DNA of 38,972 nt from Pseudomonadota bacterium (GTDB lineage: Bacteria; Pseudomonadota; Alphaproteobacteria; Acetobacterales; Acetobacteraceae), in the NCBI GenBank assembly GCA_021807785.1, contig JAKBCO010000003.1:1-38972 (forward strand). Direction: 5' to 3'. Positions 1 to 9,346 of this stretch are shown here, piece by piece; the first letter of the stretch is position 1; every line of letters starts with the position of its first letter. The position numbers and the translations under genes were made by a program. Below the pieces are notes generated by a model. It did no database searches and had not been told where the DNA came from. It was given only the letters and a program-made list of their open reading frames with translations.

Positions 1-864
1 TCATCGCGCGAGCTCCGCCAGCACCCGGCCCAGCTCGGTCTTGCCCAGCCGCGCGGCCTGGGCGCGCAGCGCGGCGGCATCGATGAAGCCCATGCGGAAC
101 GCCACCTCCTCCGGGCAGCCCACCAGCAGGCCGGTGCGGGTCTGGATGGTCTGCACGAAGGTCGCGGCTTGCAGCAGGCTGTCCGGGGTGCCGGCGTCGA
201 GCCAGGCGCAGCCGCGCGACAGCCGCTCCACATGCAGCGCCCCGGCTTCGAGATAGAGCCGGTTGAGGTCGGTGATCTCGAGTTCGCCGCGCGCCGAGGG
301 GCGGATGGTGGCGGCGAGATCGGAGACCCGGGAATCATAGAAATAGAGTCCGGTGACCGCCCAGTTCGATTGCGGCTGCGTGGGTTTTTCCTCGAGCGCC
401 ACCGCGCGGCCGGCGGCATCGAAAGTGACCACGCCATAGCGTTCCGGATCGCGCACCTCGTAGGCGAAGACGCTGGCGCCCGCGGGGCGGGCCGCGGCGG
501 CGCGCAGCAGCGCCGAGAGATGATCGGCGTGGATCAGATTGTCGCCCAGCGCCAGCGCGCAGGCTTGCCCGCCGATCCAGTCCCGCCCGATCAGGAACGC
601 CTGGGCGAGCCCGTCCGGGCGCGGCTGCTCGGCATAGTCCACGCGGATGCCGAACTGCGTCCCGTCGCCCAGCAGGCGGCGGAACTGCGGCAGGTCGGTG
701 GGGGTGGAGATCAGCAGGATGTCGCGGATGCCGGCCAGCATCAGCGTGCTGAGCGGGTAATAGACCATCGGCTTGTCATAGACCGGCAGCAGCTGCTTCG
801 AGGACGCGAGGGTCGCCGGATGCAGCCGGGTGCCGGAGCCGCCGGCGAGGATGATGCCCTTCAT
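1..864 (-). CDS. rmlA: Glucose-1-phosphate thymidylyltransferase
   Basis: [55 protein letters not shown] nucleotidyltransferase signature. The native start is probably internal (ATG ending at 864), giving an ATGA overlap with rmlB. Confidence 0.96.
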   Translation of the reverse strand: MKGIILAGGSGTRLHPATLASSKQLLPVYDKPMVYYPLSTLMLAGIRDILLISTPTDLPQFRRLLGDGTQFGIRVDYAEQPRPDGLAQAFLIGRDWIGGQACALALGDNLIHADHLSALLRAAAARPAGASVFAYEVRDPERYGVVTFDAAGRAVALEEKPTQPQSNWAVTGLYFYDSRVSDLAATIRPSARGELEITDLNRLYLEAGALHVERLSRGCAWLDAGTPDSLLQAATFVQTIQTRTGLLVGCPEEVAFRMGFIDAAALRAQAARLGKTELGRVLAELAR

Positions 865-1916
865 GCGCCCTTTCCCAAACGCTCGCCGCCGTAGCGCGCG
901 GCGCGCACGCCTTCCCACCAGGACCGGTGGGCCAGGTACCAGTCGATGGTGCGGGCAAGACCGGTTTCAAAATCGTGCGGCGCTCGCCAGCCCAGCGCCG
1001 CCTCGGTGGCGGAGGGGTCGATCTCGTAGCGGAAATCATGTCCCGGCCGGTCGGGCACGAAGCGGATCAGCCGGTCGCGCGGCCCGGCCGGGTCGGGCGC
1101 CACGCGGTCCAGATGGGCGCAGATGGCGCGCACCACCTCCAGATTGCTGCGCGGCTGGCGGGCGCCGATGGCATAGGTGGCACCGGGCGCGCCGTGCTCG
1201 GCCACGCGCACCAGGGCGGCGGCATGATCCTCCACGAACAGCCAGTCGCGGATGTTGGAGCCGTCGCCATAGACCGGCAGCTCCCGCCCTTCCAGGGCGT
1301 TCAGCGTGACCAGCGGGATCAGCTTCTCCGGGAACTGCCAGGGGCCGTAATTGTTACAGGTATTGCTGACCATCGTGGGCAGGCCGTAGGTGTGGAACCA
1401 GGCTCGCGCCAGATGGTCGGAGGCTGCCTTGGAGGCCGAATAAGGGCTGCGCGGATCGTAGGCGGTGGCCTCGGTGAAGGGGGGATCGGCGGGATCGAGC
1501 GCGCCGAAGACCTCGTCGGTGGAGATATGGTGGAAGCGGAAGGCGGCGCGGCGGTCGGCGGGCAGGGCGGACCAGTAGCCGCGCGCGGCCTCCAGCAGGG
1601 TGAAGGTCCCGAGCACGTTGGTGCGGATGAAGTCGCCCGGCCCGTCGATGGAGCGATCGACATGGCTCTCGGCGGCGAGATGCATCACCAGGTCGGGCTG
1701 GTGGGCGGCGAAGGCGGCGCGCATCGCCGCCGCGTCGGCGATGTCGGCGCGGATCAGCCTGTGCCGCGGATCGGTGCGCGCGCCTTCGAGCGCCTCTTCC
1801 GAGGCGGCGTAGGTCATCTTGTCGATGTTGACGACGCTGTGCCCGGTATGGCGCAGCACGTGGCGCACCACCGCCGAGCCGATGAAGCCGCAGCCGCCGG
1901 TAAGCAGGATGCGCAT
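861..1916 (-). CDS. rmlB: dTDP-glucose 4,6-dehydratase
   Basis: [19 protein letters not shown] Rossmann motif, [17 protein letters not shown] (YxxxK) and [15 protein letters not shown]. Confidence 0.97.
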   Translation of the reverse strand: MRILLTGGCGFIGSAVVRHVLRHTGHSVVNIDKMTYAASEEALEGARTDPRHRLIRADIADAAAMRAAFAAHQPDLVMHLAAESHVDRSIDGPGDFIRTNVLGTFTLLEAARGYWSALPADRRAAFRFHHISTDEVFGALDPADPPFTEATAYDPRSPYSASKAASDHLARAWFHTYGLPTMVSNTCNNYGPWQFPEKLIPLVTLNALEGRELPVYGDGSNIRDWLFVEDHAAALVRVAEHGAPGATYAIGARQPRSNLEVVRAICAHLDRVAPDPAGPRDRLIRFVPDRPGHDFRYEIDPSATEAALGWRAPHDFETGLARTIDWYLAHRSWWEGVRAARYGGERLGKGA

Positions 1917-2012
1917 CCGGGATCCCTGAAAACGACGGGCGGAGAGACCATGCCGGCGGGTCCGCGGTCAACCGCGAACCGTGTTAGAGCGTCGGAAAAC
2001 CACGAGGTCCCG

Positions 2013-3227
2013 ATGTCGCCCTGTCCCCGCCTGCCCGAATTCCTGCCCCGCCGCCGCGACGGGGTGATCGAGTTTCCGGTCCATCACATGCGCGGCGGCA
2101 CCTCCACCGGCCTCGTCATCCTCGACCGCCTCGCCCCGGCGGCGATCGAGCTGCGCGAGGAGCTGCTGCGCCACCTGATGGGCCTGCCGCTCGCCGGCAC
2201 CCGTGCCGGCAATCGGCAGATCACCGGCCTCGGCCGCGGGCCGGCGACGTCCAACAAGGTGTTCTTCGCCGACCTGGACGAGCAGGGCCGGATCGTCAGC
2301 ACCCTGGCGCAGCTGGCCGCCGATACCGCCGCGGTGGACTGGTCGGTGAACTGCGGCAACATGTCGGCCGCCCTGCCGCTCTGGGCGCTGGATACCGGGC
2401 TGTTGTCCCGCCCGGCCGGGCCGGGGGCGTTCACCCCGGTGATCCGCAACACCAACACCGGGGTGCTGACCGCGAGCCGGATGGTGTTCGGCGCCGGCGG
2501 GCTGCCGGTCACCACCGAGATCCCGGGCGTCGATGGCGCCTTCGCCGCGGTCGATCTGGCGCTGGCCGACCCGGTCGGGTCCAAGACCGGCAAGCTCTTG
2601 CCCACCGGCAACCGCACCGACCGCTGCGCCGGGGTCGAGGTGTCCTGCGTCGATGTGGCGGTGCCGATGGTGATCGCGCGGGCGGAGGATTTCGGCCGCT
2701 CCGCGCAGGACCCGATCGGCGATCTGGACGGCGATCCGGCGCTGATGGCGCGGCTGCGCGCGGTCTGGGTGGCGGCCGGGCTGGCGATGGGCCTGCGCGG
2801 ACGGGACGGGCAGCCGCTTTCGGCCGAGGCGCTGGCCCGGTCGGAGACCATCCCCAAGCTCTGCCTGGTGGGGAAACCGATGGCGGGGGGGCATATCGCC
2901 GCCCGCTATTTCACCCCCCAGCAGGGGCACCGGTCGATGGCGGTCTCGGGCGGCTGCTGCCTGGCCGCGGCGGCGCTGATCCCGGGGACGGTGGCGCACG
3001 CCGCGGCGGTGGGGCTGGAGGCGCCGGGGACGGACGCGCGGCCGATCGCGGTGGGGATCGAGAATCCGGCCGGCATCCTGGGCGCCAGCATCACCGCCGC
3101 GGCCGCCCCCGACGGGCTGCTTCTGACCGAGGCGGCCTATGTCCGCTCGGCGCAGATCCTGCTGCGCGGGCATGTTCCGCTGCCGCGCGCCTCGTCGGCG
3201 CTGACGGCGGCGCTGCTTCCGGGATGA
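2013..3227 (+). CDS. PrpF-family protein (isomerase fold; 4-oxalomesaconate tautomerase / PrpF-like)
   Basis: Motifs MRGGTSTG and DWSVNCGNMSAAL. The start at MSPCPRLPEFL is preferred over the longer 927..3227 ORF, whose N-terminus is antisense to rmlB. Confidence 0.85.
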   Translation: MSPCPRLPEFLPRRRDGVIEFPVHHMRGGTSTGLVILDRLAPAAIELREELLRHLMGLPLAGTRAGNRQITGLGRGPATSNKVFFADLDEQGRIVSTLAQLAADTAAVDWSVNCGNMSAALPLWALDTGLLSRPAGPGAFTPVIRNTNTGVLTASRMVFGAGGLPVTTEIPGVDGAFAAVDLALADPVGSKTGKLLPTGNRTDRCAGVEVSCVDVAVPMVIARAEDFGRSAQDPIGDLDGDPALMARLRAVWVAAGLAMGLRGRDGQPLSAEALARSETIPKLCLVGKPMAGGHIAARYFTPQQGHRSMAVSGGCCLAAAALIPGTVAHAAAVGLEAPGTDARPIAVGIENPAGILGASITAAAAPDGLLLTEAAYVRSAQILLRGHVPLPRASSALTAALLPG

Positions 3228-3490
3228 TCGGGGCGGCAAGGAGAAATGCTTTATTCCCCATGGGTTGAACGGTGGATAAAACGCCGGCGTGACGATAAAG
3301 TCACGGTATCCGTATAAAAATAGAGTCTGTAGCCGATTTTACCGACACGCCGCGGTGCCGGCACGCGAAAACCCCGCGCCAACAACCGCGTGTCGGCGAT
3401 GGTGCGTCATTCTTTGAACTGGTACCACGATTCGTCTCATCGTTTTACCTATCGCTTTCGATCCGCGATTCGTGCAATGCTGTGTCTGGC

Positions 3491-3514
3491 GGATAACGTA
3501 ACATTACGTAATCC
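3491..3514. promoter_or_regulatory. Near-perfect inverted repeat upstream of rpfF-like gene (candidate operator)
   Basis: GGATAACGTAA-CA-TTACGTAATCC: 11-nt arms with one mismatch, about 31 nt upstream of the predicted ATG. Confidence 0.45.
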
Positions 3515-3545
3515 ACCGGAACCGGAGACGGCAGGAGCCGAAACG

Positions 3546-4532
3546 ATGACGTCCGCCCTGGACCAGGCCATGGCGCGCCCGGAGGCGCAGACTGCGCGCG
3601 ACCCGGGCCAGATGCTTCGCGCCATCGTCGGTCACGGCCCGATACCCCGCACGCCGTCCAGCCCCGCCGCGATCGTTGCCGGGCAGGATTTCAGCGACCT
3701 CGACGTGATGCTGGACGAGCAGGACCGCGCCTTCTGGGCCTGGATGAAACCGCGCGGCCGGCCCAGCTTCACCCTGCCGCTGCTGCGCGACCTCGCGCAT
3801 ATGCAGGCGCTGATCGACGCGCTCTTCCGTGCCCGCCCCGCCGGGACACCGCCGCCGTTCGACTATTTCGTGCTCGGCTCACGCGTACGTGAAGTCTTCA
3901 ACCTCGGCGGCGACCTTACCTTGTTCGCGCAGAAGATCCGCGACGGCGACCGTGAGGGGCTGCGCGCCTACGCGCAGTCCTGCGTCAGCATCGGCTACGC
4001 CAACTACACCGGCTGGGGCCACGGCGTGGTCACCATCGCCCTGATCCAGGGCGACGCGCTCGGCGGCGGGCTCGAGGCGCCGCTCTCGTGCGACGTGATG
4101 GTGGCGGAACGTCAGGCGAAATTCGGCCTGCCCGAGATCCTGTTCAACCTCTTCCCCGGCATGGGGGCCTACACCTATCTCGCGCGGCGGATGGGCATGG
4201 TGAAGGCCGAGGAGATGATCCTCAGCGGCAAGCTCTATTCCGCGGCCGAGATGAAGGCGATGGGGGTGGTCGATATCCTCGCCGAACCCGGCGAGGGCGA
4301 GCAGGTGGTGCGCGACCTCATCGCCCGCGGCCGGGCCCGCCAGCGCGCCCAGTCGGCCATCTACAAGGCGCGGCGGCGGGTGATGCCGATCGACATCGCC
4401 GAGCTGCGCGAGATCGCCGACATGTGGGTCGATTCCGCGCTCAATCTGACCGAGCAGGACCTGCGACGGATGGCGCGCATCGCCGCCGCCCAGGACCGCA
4501 CCCTGGGGCTGCGCGGGCGGGCGGCGGAGTAG
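3546..4532 (+). CDS. rpfF: RpfF-type crotonase-fold protein, putative DSF (diffusible signal factor) synthase
   Basis: FNLGGDLTLFAQKIRDGDREGLRAYAQSCVSIGYANYTGWG; GDALGGGLEAPLSCDVMVAERQAKFGLPEILFNLFPGMGAYTYLARRMG. The two Glu are 20 residues apart, as in Xanthomonas RpfF E141/E161. RBS-like aggag lies upstream of ATG 3546. Confidence 0.85.
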   Translation: MTSALDQAMARPEAQTARDPGQMLRAIVGHGPIPRTPSSPAAIVAGQDFSDLDVMLDEQDRAFWAWMKPRGRPSFTLPLLRDLAHMQALIDALFRARPAGTPPPFDYFVLGSRVREVFNLGGDLTLFAQKIRDGDREGLRAYAQSCVSIGYANYTGWGHGVVTIALIQGDALGGGLEAPLSCDVMVAERQAKFGLPEILFNLFPGMGAYTYLARRMGMVKAEEMILSGKLYSAAEMKAMGVVDILAEPGEGEQVVRDLIARGRARQRAQSAIYKARRRVMPIDIAELREIADMWVDSALNLTEQDLRRMARIAAAQDRTLGLRGRAAE

Positions 4533-4538
4533 CGCGGG

Positions 4539-5498
4539 TCACGTCGGGGGGGAACCGAAAAACCCCTCGCCCAGCGCGCGCGCGGTGGCGGCGAGCCGCA
4601 GCTGCACCATGTCCAGGAACTCGTGCAGCCCGCCGATCAGCACGTCCTCGATCGTCATCGCGCTCAGGATGCCGCGCAGCGCGTCCAGCTCCTCGGCCGC
4701 GGCCCGCCCGTTGCGCAGCCCATAGCGCGCGGTCAGATCCGCCAGGGCCAGCTCGGCCTCGCGCACGCAGAGATAGACCGAGCGCGGGAACCGCCGGTTG
4801 AGCAGCAGGAATCCCGCCACCTGCGCCGGCGCGATGCCGCGCGGGTGCAGCCGGCGATAGGCGTGATACCCGGCCGCCGAGCGCAGCAGCGCGTTCCACT
4901 GGCTGGCATCGACCGGGCTGCCCACTTCCTCGGCGCGCGGCAGCAGCACGTGATATTTCACGTCGAGCAGCCGGGTGGTCTGGTCGGCGCGTTCCAGGTA
5001 GCGGCCGAGCTGGCAGAAATACCAGCCCTGATCGCGGAAGAACGTGCCCTCGGTGATCCCGGTATGGGTCTGGCAGGCTTCCTTGATCTCGGACAGCAGG
5101 GGGGCCAGGCGGCCGGGGGCGAGCTCCTCGGCGGCAAGCCCGGCCAGGCGGGCGTGGAAGCGGTTGAGCTGCACCCACATCTCGGTGGAGATCAGCGGGC
5201 GCAGGGTGCGCGCATTCTCGCGCGCGGCGCGCAGGGCGCTCAGGATGGAGGTGGGGTTGGCGGCGTCGGTGACATAGAAGGCGATCACCGCGGCCGGATC
5301 CGCGAGCGGATGGCGGGCGAAGAAGGCCGCGTTGTCGGTGTTGATCTGCACCACCGACAGCCAGTTGCGCGCCCCGGCGCGGTCGCGGGAGAAGCTCTCG
5401 TTCACGTCCAGGATGCGCGCGAGATTCTCCGCCCGCTCGACATAGCGCGACAGCCAGAACAGCGCCTCGGCCGAGCGCGAGAGCAGATCGTTATTCAA
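4539..5498 (-). CDS. Alpha-E domain-containing protein (DUF403)
   Basis: LLSRSAEALFWLSRYVERAENLARILDVNESFSRD; probable TTG start overlapping the TAA of the upstream ATP-grasp gene (TTGAATAA). Confidence 0.88.
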   Translation of the reverse strand: MNNDLLSRSAEALFWLSRYVERAENLARILDVNESFSRDRAGARNWLSVVQINTDNAAFFARHPLADPAAVIAFYVTDAANPTSILSALRAARENARTLRPLISTEMWVQLNRFHARLAGLAAEELAPGRLAPLLSEIKEACQTHTGITEGTFFRDQGWYFCQLGRYLERADQTTRLLDVKYHVLLPRAEEVGSPVDASQWNALLRSAAGYHAYRRLHPRGIAPAQVAGFLLLNRRFPRSVYLCVREAELALADLTARYGLRNGRAAAEELDALRGILSAMTIEDVLIGGLHEFLDMVQLRLAATARALGEGFFGSPPT

Positions 5499-6906
5499 GG
5501 ACCCAGGTATCCTTCGAGCCGCCGCCTTGCGAGGAATTGACCACCAGCGATCCCCGCCGCAGCGCGACGCGGGTGAGGCCGCCCGGCAGCACCCAGGTGC
5601 CGGCGCCGGTGATCGCGAACGGGCGCAGGTCCACATGCCGCGGCTCGACCTTGCCGTCGATCAGCGTCGGCGCGACCGAGAGCGCGATGCAGGGCTGGGC
5701 GATGTAATTGGCCGGGTCGGCCAGCAACTGCGCGCGGCAGGCCGCGAGCTCGGCGGCCGAGGCGCGCGGGCCGATGGTGATGCCGTAGCCGCCCGCCTCG
5801 CCCACCGGCTTGACCACCAGCTCGGCCAGATGATCGAGCGTATAAGCGAGCCCCTCCGGCTCGCGGCAGAGATGGGTCTCGACATTCGGCAGGATCGGCT
5901 CCTGCCCAAGATAATAGCGGATGATGCGCGGCATGTAGGCATAGACCGCCTTGTCGTCGGCGACCCCGGTGCCGATCGCGTTGGCGAGCCCCAGGTTGCC
6001 GGCCCGGTAGGCCCGCATCAGTCCCGGCACCCCCAGCAGACTGTCCGGGTTGAAGACCTCGGGGTCGAGGAAATCGTCGTTGATGCGCCGATAGATCATC
6101 TCGACCGGGGCCAGGCCGCCGATGGTGCGCATGAAGACCCGATCGTCCCGCACCACGAGATCGCGCCCCTCGACCAGCGGCACGCCCATCTCGCGGGCCA
6201 GGAAGACATGTTCGAAGAACGCCGAATTATAGGCCCCGGGCGACAGCAGCACGATCTGTGGATCGGCCGCAGCGGGGGGCGCGCAGGCGCGCAACGCCGC
6301 GCGCAGGCGCAGCCCATAGTCATCGACGGCGCGCAGACCGATGCCATCGACGAGATCGGGAAACGCCCGCAGCATCATGTGCCGGTTCTCGATCACATAG
6401 CTGACGCCGGAGGGGGTGCGGGCATTGTCCTCCAGCACCATGAAGCCGCCGTCGGCGCCGCGGATGATGTCGGTGCCGCAGATATGCACATAGGTGCCGT
6501 GCGGCAGATCGACGCCGATCATCTCCGGGCGGAACTGCTTGTGCCCCAGGATCAGCGCCGGCGGCAGCACGCCGTCCTTCAGGATGTGCTGGTCGTGATA
6601 GAGATCGGCCAGCAGCAGGTTGAGCGCGGCGACGCGCTGGATGACCCCGGCCTCGATATGTCGCCACTCCTCGGCCGCGATCACGCGCGGGATCACGTCG
6701 AACGGCAGGATGCGGTCGATCGCGTCCTTGTCGGAATAGACGGTGAAGGTGATGCCGAGATTGTAGAGCTCGGCCTCGGCCGCGGCGGCGCGGGCCTGCA
6801 GGGCGTCGATGCTGAGCCGTTCCAGCCGGGCGCGAATCTCGCCCCCGGCCGGATTGTCGGTCAGTTCGCAGTGCAAGCCCGGGGCGGCGTAGTCGGTCAG
6901 GATCAC
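5491..6906 (-). CDS. Circularly permuted ATP-grasp protein (DUF404/DUF407 type)
   Basis: GVLPPALILGHKQFRPEMIGVDLPHGTYVHICGTDIIRGADGGFMVLEDNARTPSGVSYVIENR; LVVKPVGEAGGYGITIGPRAS. GTG start at 6906 inferred from where family-like sequence begins. Confidence 0.92.
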   Translation of the reverse strand: MILTDYAAPGLHCELTDNPAGGEIRARLERLSIDALQARAAAAEAELYNLGITFTVYSDKDAIDRILPFDVIPRVIAAEEWRHIEAGVIQRVAALNLLLADLYHDQHILKDGVLPPALILGHKQFRPEMIGVDLPHGTYVHICGTDIIRGADGGFMVLEDNARTPSGVSYVIENRHMMLRAFPDLVDGIGLRAVDDYGLRLRAALRACAPPAAADPQIVLLSPGAYNSAFFEHVFLAREMGVPLVEGRDLVVRDDRVFMRTIGGLAPVEMIYRRINDDFLDPEVFNPDSLLGVPGLMRAYRAGNLGLANAIGTGVADDKAVYAYMPRIIRYYLGQEPILPNVETHLCREPEGLAYTLDHLAELVVKPVGEAGGYGITIGPRASAAELAACRAQLLADPANYIAQPCIALSVAPTLIDGKVEPRHVDLRPFAITGAGTWVLPGGLTRVALRRGSLVVNSSQGGGSKDTWVLE

Positions 6907-6971
6907 GTCTTGCCTCGGCGGAGAGGACGCGGGCCAGAATGCAACCACCGGGCCAGCCCGGAAAGAGGAGG

Positions 6972-7631
6972 TCAGCTGCGGATCGCCGGGTTGCCCGGCT
7001 CGGTGGCGCGCAGCAGGAACTCGCCGGTGAGCGGGGCGAAGCGGGTCCAGAGCGCGCGCAGGGCGGCCACCGGCGTCGGGTCGAAATCGACGCGCAGATC
7101 CACCAGCGGCAGGTCGGGCGCGGCCATCACGCGCAGCATCGCGCTGTGCTCGCCATCGCCGTTGCCGCCGGCGCCGAGGCCGGCTTCGAGCGCGCGCATC
7201 AGCCGTTCCGCCAGCGGCAGCGCCGGGTCGGCGCCGATCGCGCGCAGCATCGCCGCCGCCGCCAGGGCGCTGGCGATCCCGGTGCCGATCACGCAGGCTT
7301 CGCGGCCCGGGGCCTCGCTGACCTCCGGCTTGCAGCGCGCGCCCGACCAGGCGGCGGAGCGGCCGGCGAGATCCAGCACCGCGATCTGCCGCCAATGCGC
7401 ATAGGGCGTTGACGCCACCAGCAAGTCGATTGTCTGCTGGGCGTCATGCCCCGCCCGCAGCAGCCGCAGCCCTTCCGGACCCAGCCTGGGGTCGGTGCGA
7501 TGCTGGATCAGCACCGCGCCGGCGTCGGTGGCGCAGTGCAGCACGCGCGCGCCGACGGCCATCACCCGCGCGCAGCTTGCGCCGCCGATCTGGCCGCTAC
7601 GCGGATCGCGGGCAATCACCGAAAAGGCCAT
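6972..7631 (-). CDS. DUF1028 family protein (predicted Ntn-hydrolase superfamily)
   Basis: MAFSVIARDPRSGQIGGASCARVMAVGARVLHCATDAGAVLIQH...GPEGLRLLRAG typical of DUF1028. Confidence 0.85.
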   Translation of the reverse strand: MAFSVIARDPRSGQIGGASCARVMAVGARVLHCATDAGAVLIQHRTDPRLGPEGLRLLRAGHDAQQTIDLLVASTPYAHWRQIAVLDLAGRSAAWSGARCKPEVSEAPGREACVIGTGIASALAAAAMLRAIGADPALPLAERLMRALEAGLGAGGNGDGEHSAMLRVMAAPDLPLVDLRVDFDPTPVAALRALWTRFAPLTGEFLLRATEPGNPAIRS

Positions 7632-7639
7632 TCTCGATC

Positions 7640-8560
7640 ATGTCACGCGCGATTGACGCTTCGCAACCGGTTTCCGCCACCTCGGCCGCGCGGGGCTTCG
7701 GCTATCTGCTGATTTCGGTGACCCTGCTGTCATCGGGCTGGCCGCTCACCAAGCTGGCGATCGACCATGGCGCGGCGCCGCTCTGGTTCGCCGAGGGCCG
7801 CGCCGTGCTCTCGGGGCTGGTGGCGGCGGCGCTGCTGGCGGCGAGCCGACGGTTGGTGCTGCCGCGCCGGGGCGACTGGCCGGTGATCCTGGCGGTCGGC
7901 GCCTTCCAGCTCGGCATCTATTTCGCCCTCGCGCATCTGGCGGTGGCCTGGGTGGCGGCCGGGCGCACCGCGGTGCTGGCCAACACCACCACCATCTTCG
8001 TCGTGCCGCTCTCGCTGATCTTCCTGCGCGAGCCGATTCCGCCCGCCCGCTGGGTCGCCACCCTGATGGGGCTCGGTGGCATCGCGGTGCTGGTGGGGCC
8101 GTGGGCGATCGACTGGGCCTCCCGCCGCGCCCTGGTGGGCAACGCGCTGCTGCTGGGGGCGGCGCTGTCCTGGAGCATCGCCATCCTGGTGCTGCGCCGC
8201 TTCCCGCCGGTCTCGCCGATGGCGAGCCTGCTGCCCTGGTGCTTCCTGGTGGCGGCGCTGATCCTGGCCCCGCTGCTGCTGCGCGAGGCGCCGCGCGGCG
8301 GGCTCGGCGACCCGTCGGCCTGGGGGTGCCTCGCCTATGTCGGGCTGCTCGCGGGACCGCTGGGCACCTGGGGGGTGATCGAGGCGACGGTGATCCTGCC
8401 GGCGGTGGTGGCCTCGGTCGGGTTCCTGGCCACGCCGGCGTTCGGCATCCTGCTGTCGAACTGGATCCTGGGCGAACCCATCACTCCCGACCTCGTCGCC
8501 GGCACGGCGCTGATCCTGGTCGGGGTCGGGATCGCGGCGGTCTCCGGACGGCGGCGATGA
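7640..8560 (+). CDS. DMT-superfamily transporter (EamA domains)
   Basis: Ten-TM-like hydrophobic pattern; FGYLLISVTLLSSGWPLTKLAI and WVATLMGLGGIAVLVGP repeats. Start MSRAIDAS. Confidence 0.85.
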   Translation: MSRAIDASQPVSATSAARGFGYLLISVTLLSSGWPLTKLAIDHGAAPLWFAEGRAVLSGLVAAALLAASRRLVLPRRGDWPVILAVGAFQLGIYFALAHLAVAWVAAGRTAVLANTTTIFVVPLSLIFLREPIPPARWVATLMGLGGIAVLVGPWAIDWASRRALVGNALLLGAALSWSIAILVLRRFPPVSPMASLLPWCFLVAALILAPLLLREAPRGGLGDPSAWGCLAYVGLLAGPLGTWGVIEATVILPAVVASVGFLATPAFGILLSNWILGEPITPDLVAGTALILVGVGIAAVSGRRR

Positions 8561-9339
8561 GGCTGCACGCCGTCGAGGCTGGCCCGGGGGTAGGGCAGCG
8601 GACGCCGGTGGTGCTGCTGCACGGGCTGTTCGGCTCGGCGCGCAATTTCGGCCTGGTGCAGAAGCGGCTGGCGGGGCGGTGGCGGGTGATCGCGCTCGAT
8701 CTGCGCAATCACGGCGCGAGCGGGCATGACCCCGACATGTCCTACGCGGCGATGGCGGCGGATGTGGCGGACTCGCTGGCGGCGCTGGGGGCCGCGCCGG
8801 CGGCGGTGATCGGCCATTCCATGGGCGGCAAGGTGGCGATGCGCCTCGCGCTGGATCAGCCCGCGCTGCTGCGCGCGCTGGTGGTGGCCGATATCGCCCC
8901 GCGCCCCTATCCGCCGCATTTCGCCGCCATCGCCGCCGCCATGGCGGGGCTGCCGCTCGCGGCGGGCATGACGCGCGCCGAGGCCGACGCGGCGCTGGCC
9001 GGCGCGGTGCCGGACACGGCGCTGCGCGGCTTCCTGATGCAGAACTTCCTCCCCGGTCGGCCGGCCGGCTGGCGCATCGGGCTCTCCGAGATCATCGCCG
9101 CGCTGGAGCACGACATCGGCGGCTGGGACGCGCCGGCGGGGGCCAGCTGGCCCGGCCCCACCCTGGTGCTGACCGGGGCGCTCTCGGACTACGTCACTCC
9201 GGAGGATCGCGGGCCGATCCGGGCCTGGTTCCCCGCCGCCCGCTTCGCCGCCCTGCATCGCGCCGGGCATTGGCTCCATGCCGACAACCCCGAAGGCTTC
9301 CTGGCCGCGGTGGGCGCCTTTCTCGACGCGGTGCTATAG
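8557..9339 (+). CDS. Alpha/beta-fold hydrolase (YbfF-like esterase)
   Basis: [25 protein letters not shown] (nucleophile elbow), [12 protein letters not shown] (catalytic His); ATGA overlap with the transporter. Confidence 0.9.
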   Translation: MRLHAVEAGPGVGQRTPVVLLHGLFGSARNFGLVQKRLAGRWRVIALDLRNHGASGHDPDMSYAAMAADVADSLAALGAAPAAVIGHSMGGKVAMRLALDQPALLRALVVADIAPRPYPPHFAAIAAAMAGLPLAAGMTRAEADAALAGAVPDTALRGFLMQNFLPGRPAGWRIGLSEIIAALEHDIGGWDAPAGASWPGPTLVLTGALSDYVTPEDRGPIRAWFPAARFAALHRAGHWLHADNPEGFLAAVGAFLDAVL

Positions 9340-9346
9340 GCGCCCG

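Noticed and set aside
927-2012. N-terminal 362 codons of the 927..3227 + ORF
   Set aside because: Antisense to rmlB with low-complexity Gly/Arg composition; only the part from MSPCPRLPEF (2013) onward looks like a protein family.
1968-3239. 423-aa minus-strand ORF opposite the PrpF gene
   Set aside because: Shadow ORF typical of high-GC DNA (Arg/Gln/Gly-rich, no domain motifs).
5527-7404. 625-aa plus-strand ORF opposite the ATP-grasp gene
   Set aside because: Antisense of a strongly supported CDS; composition and absence of motifs indicate a shadow frame.
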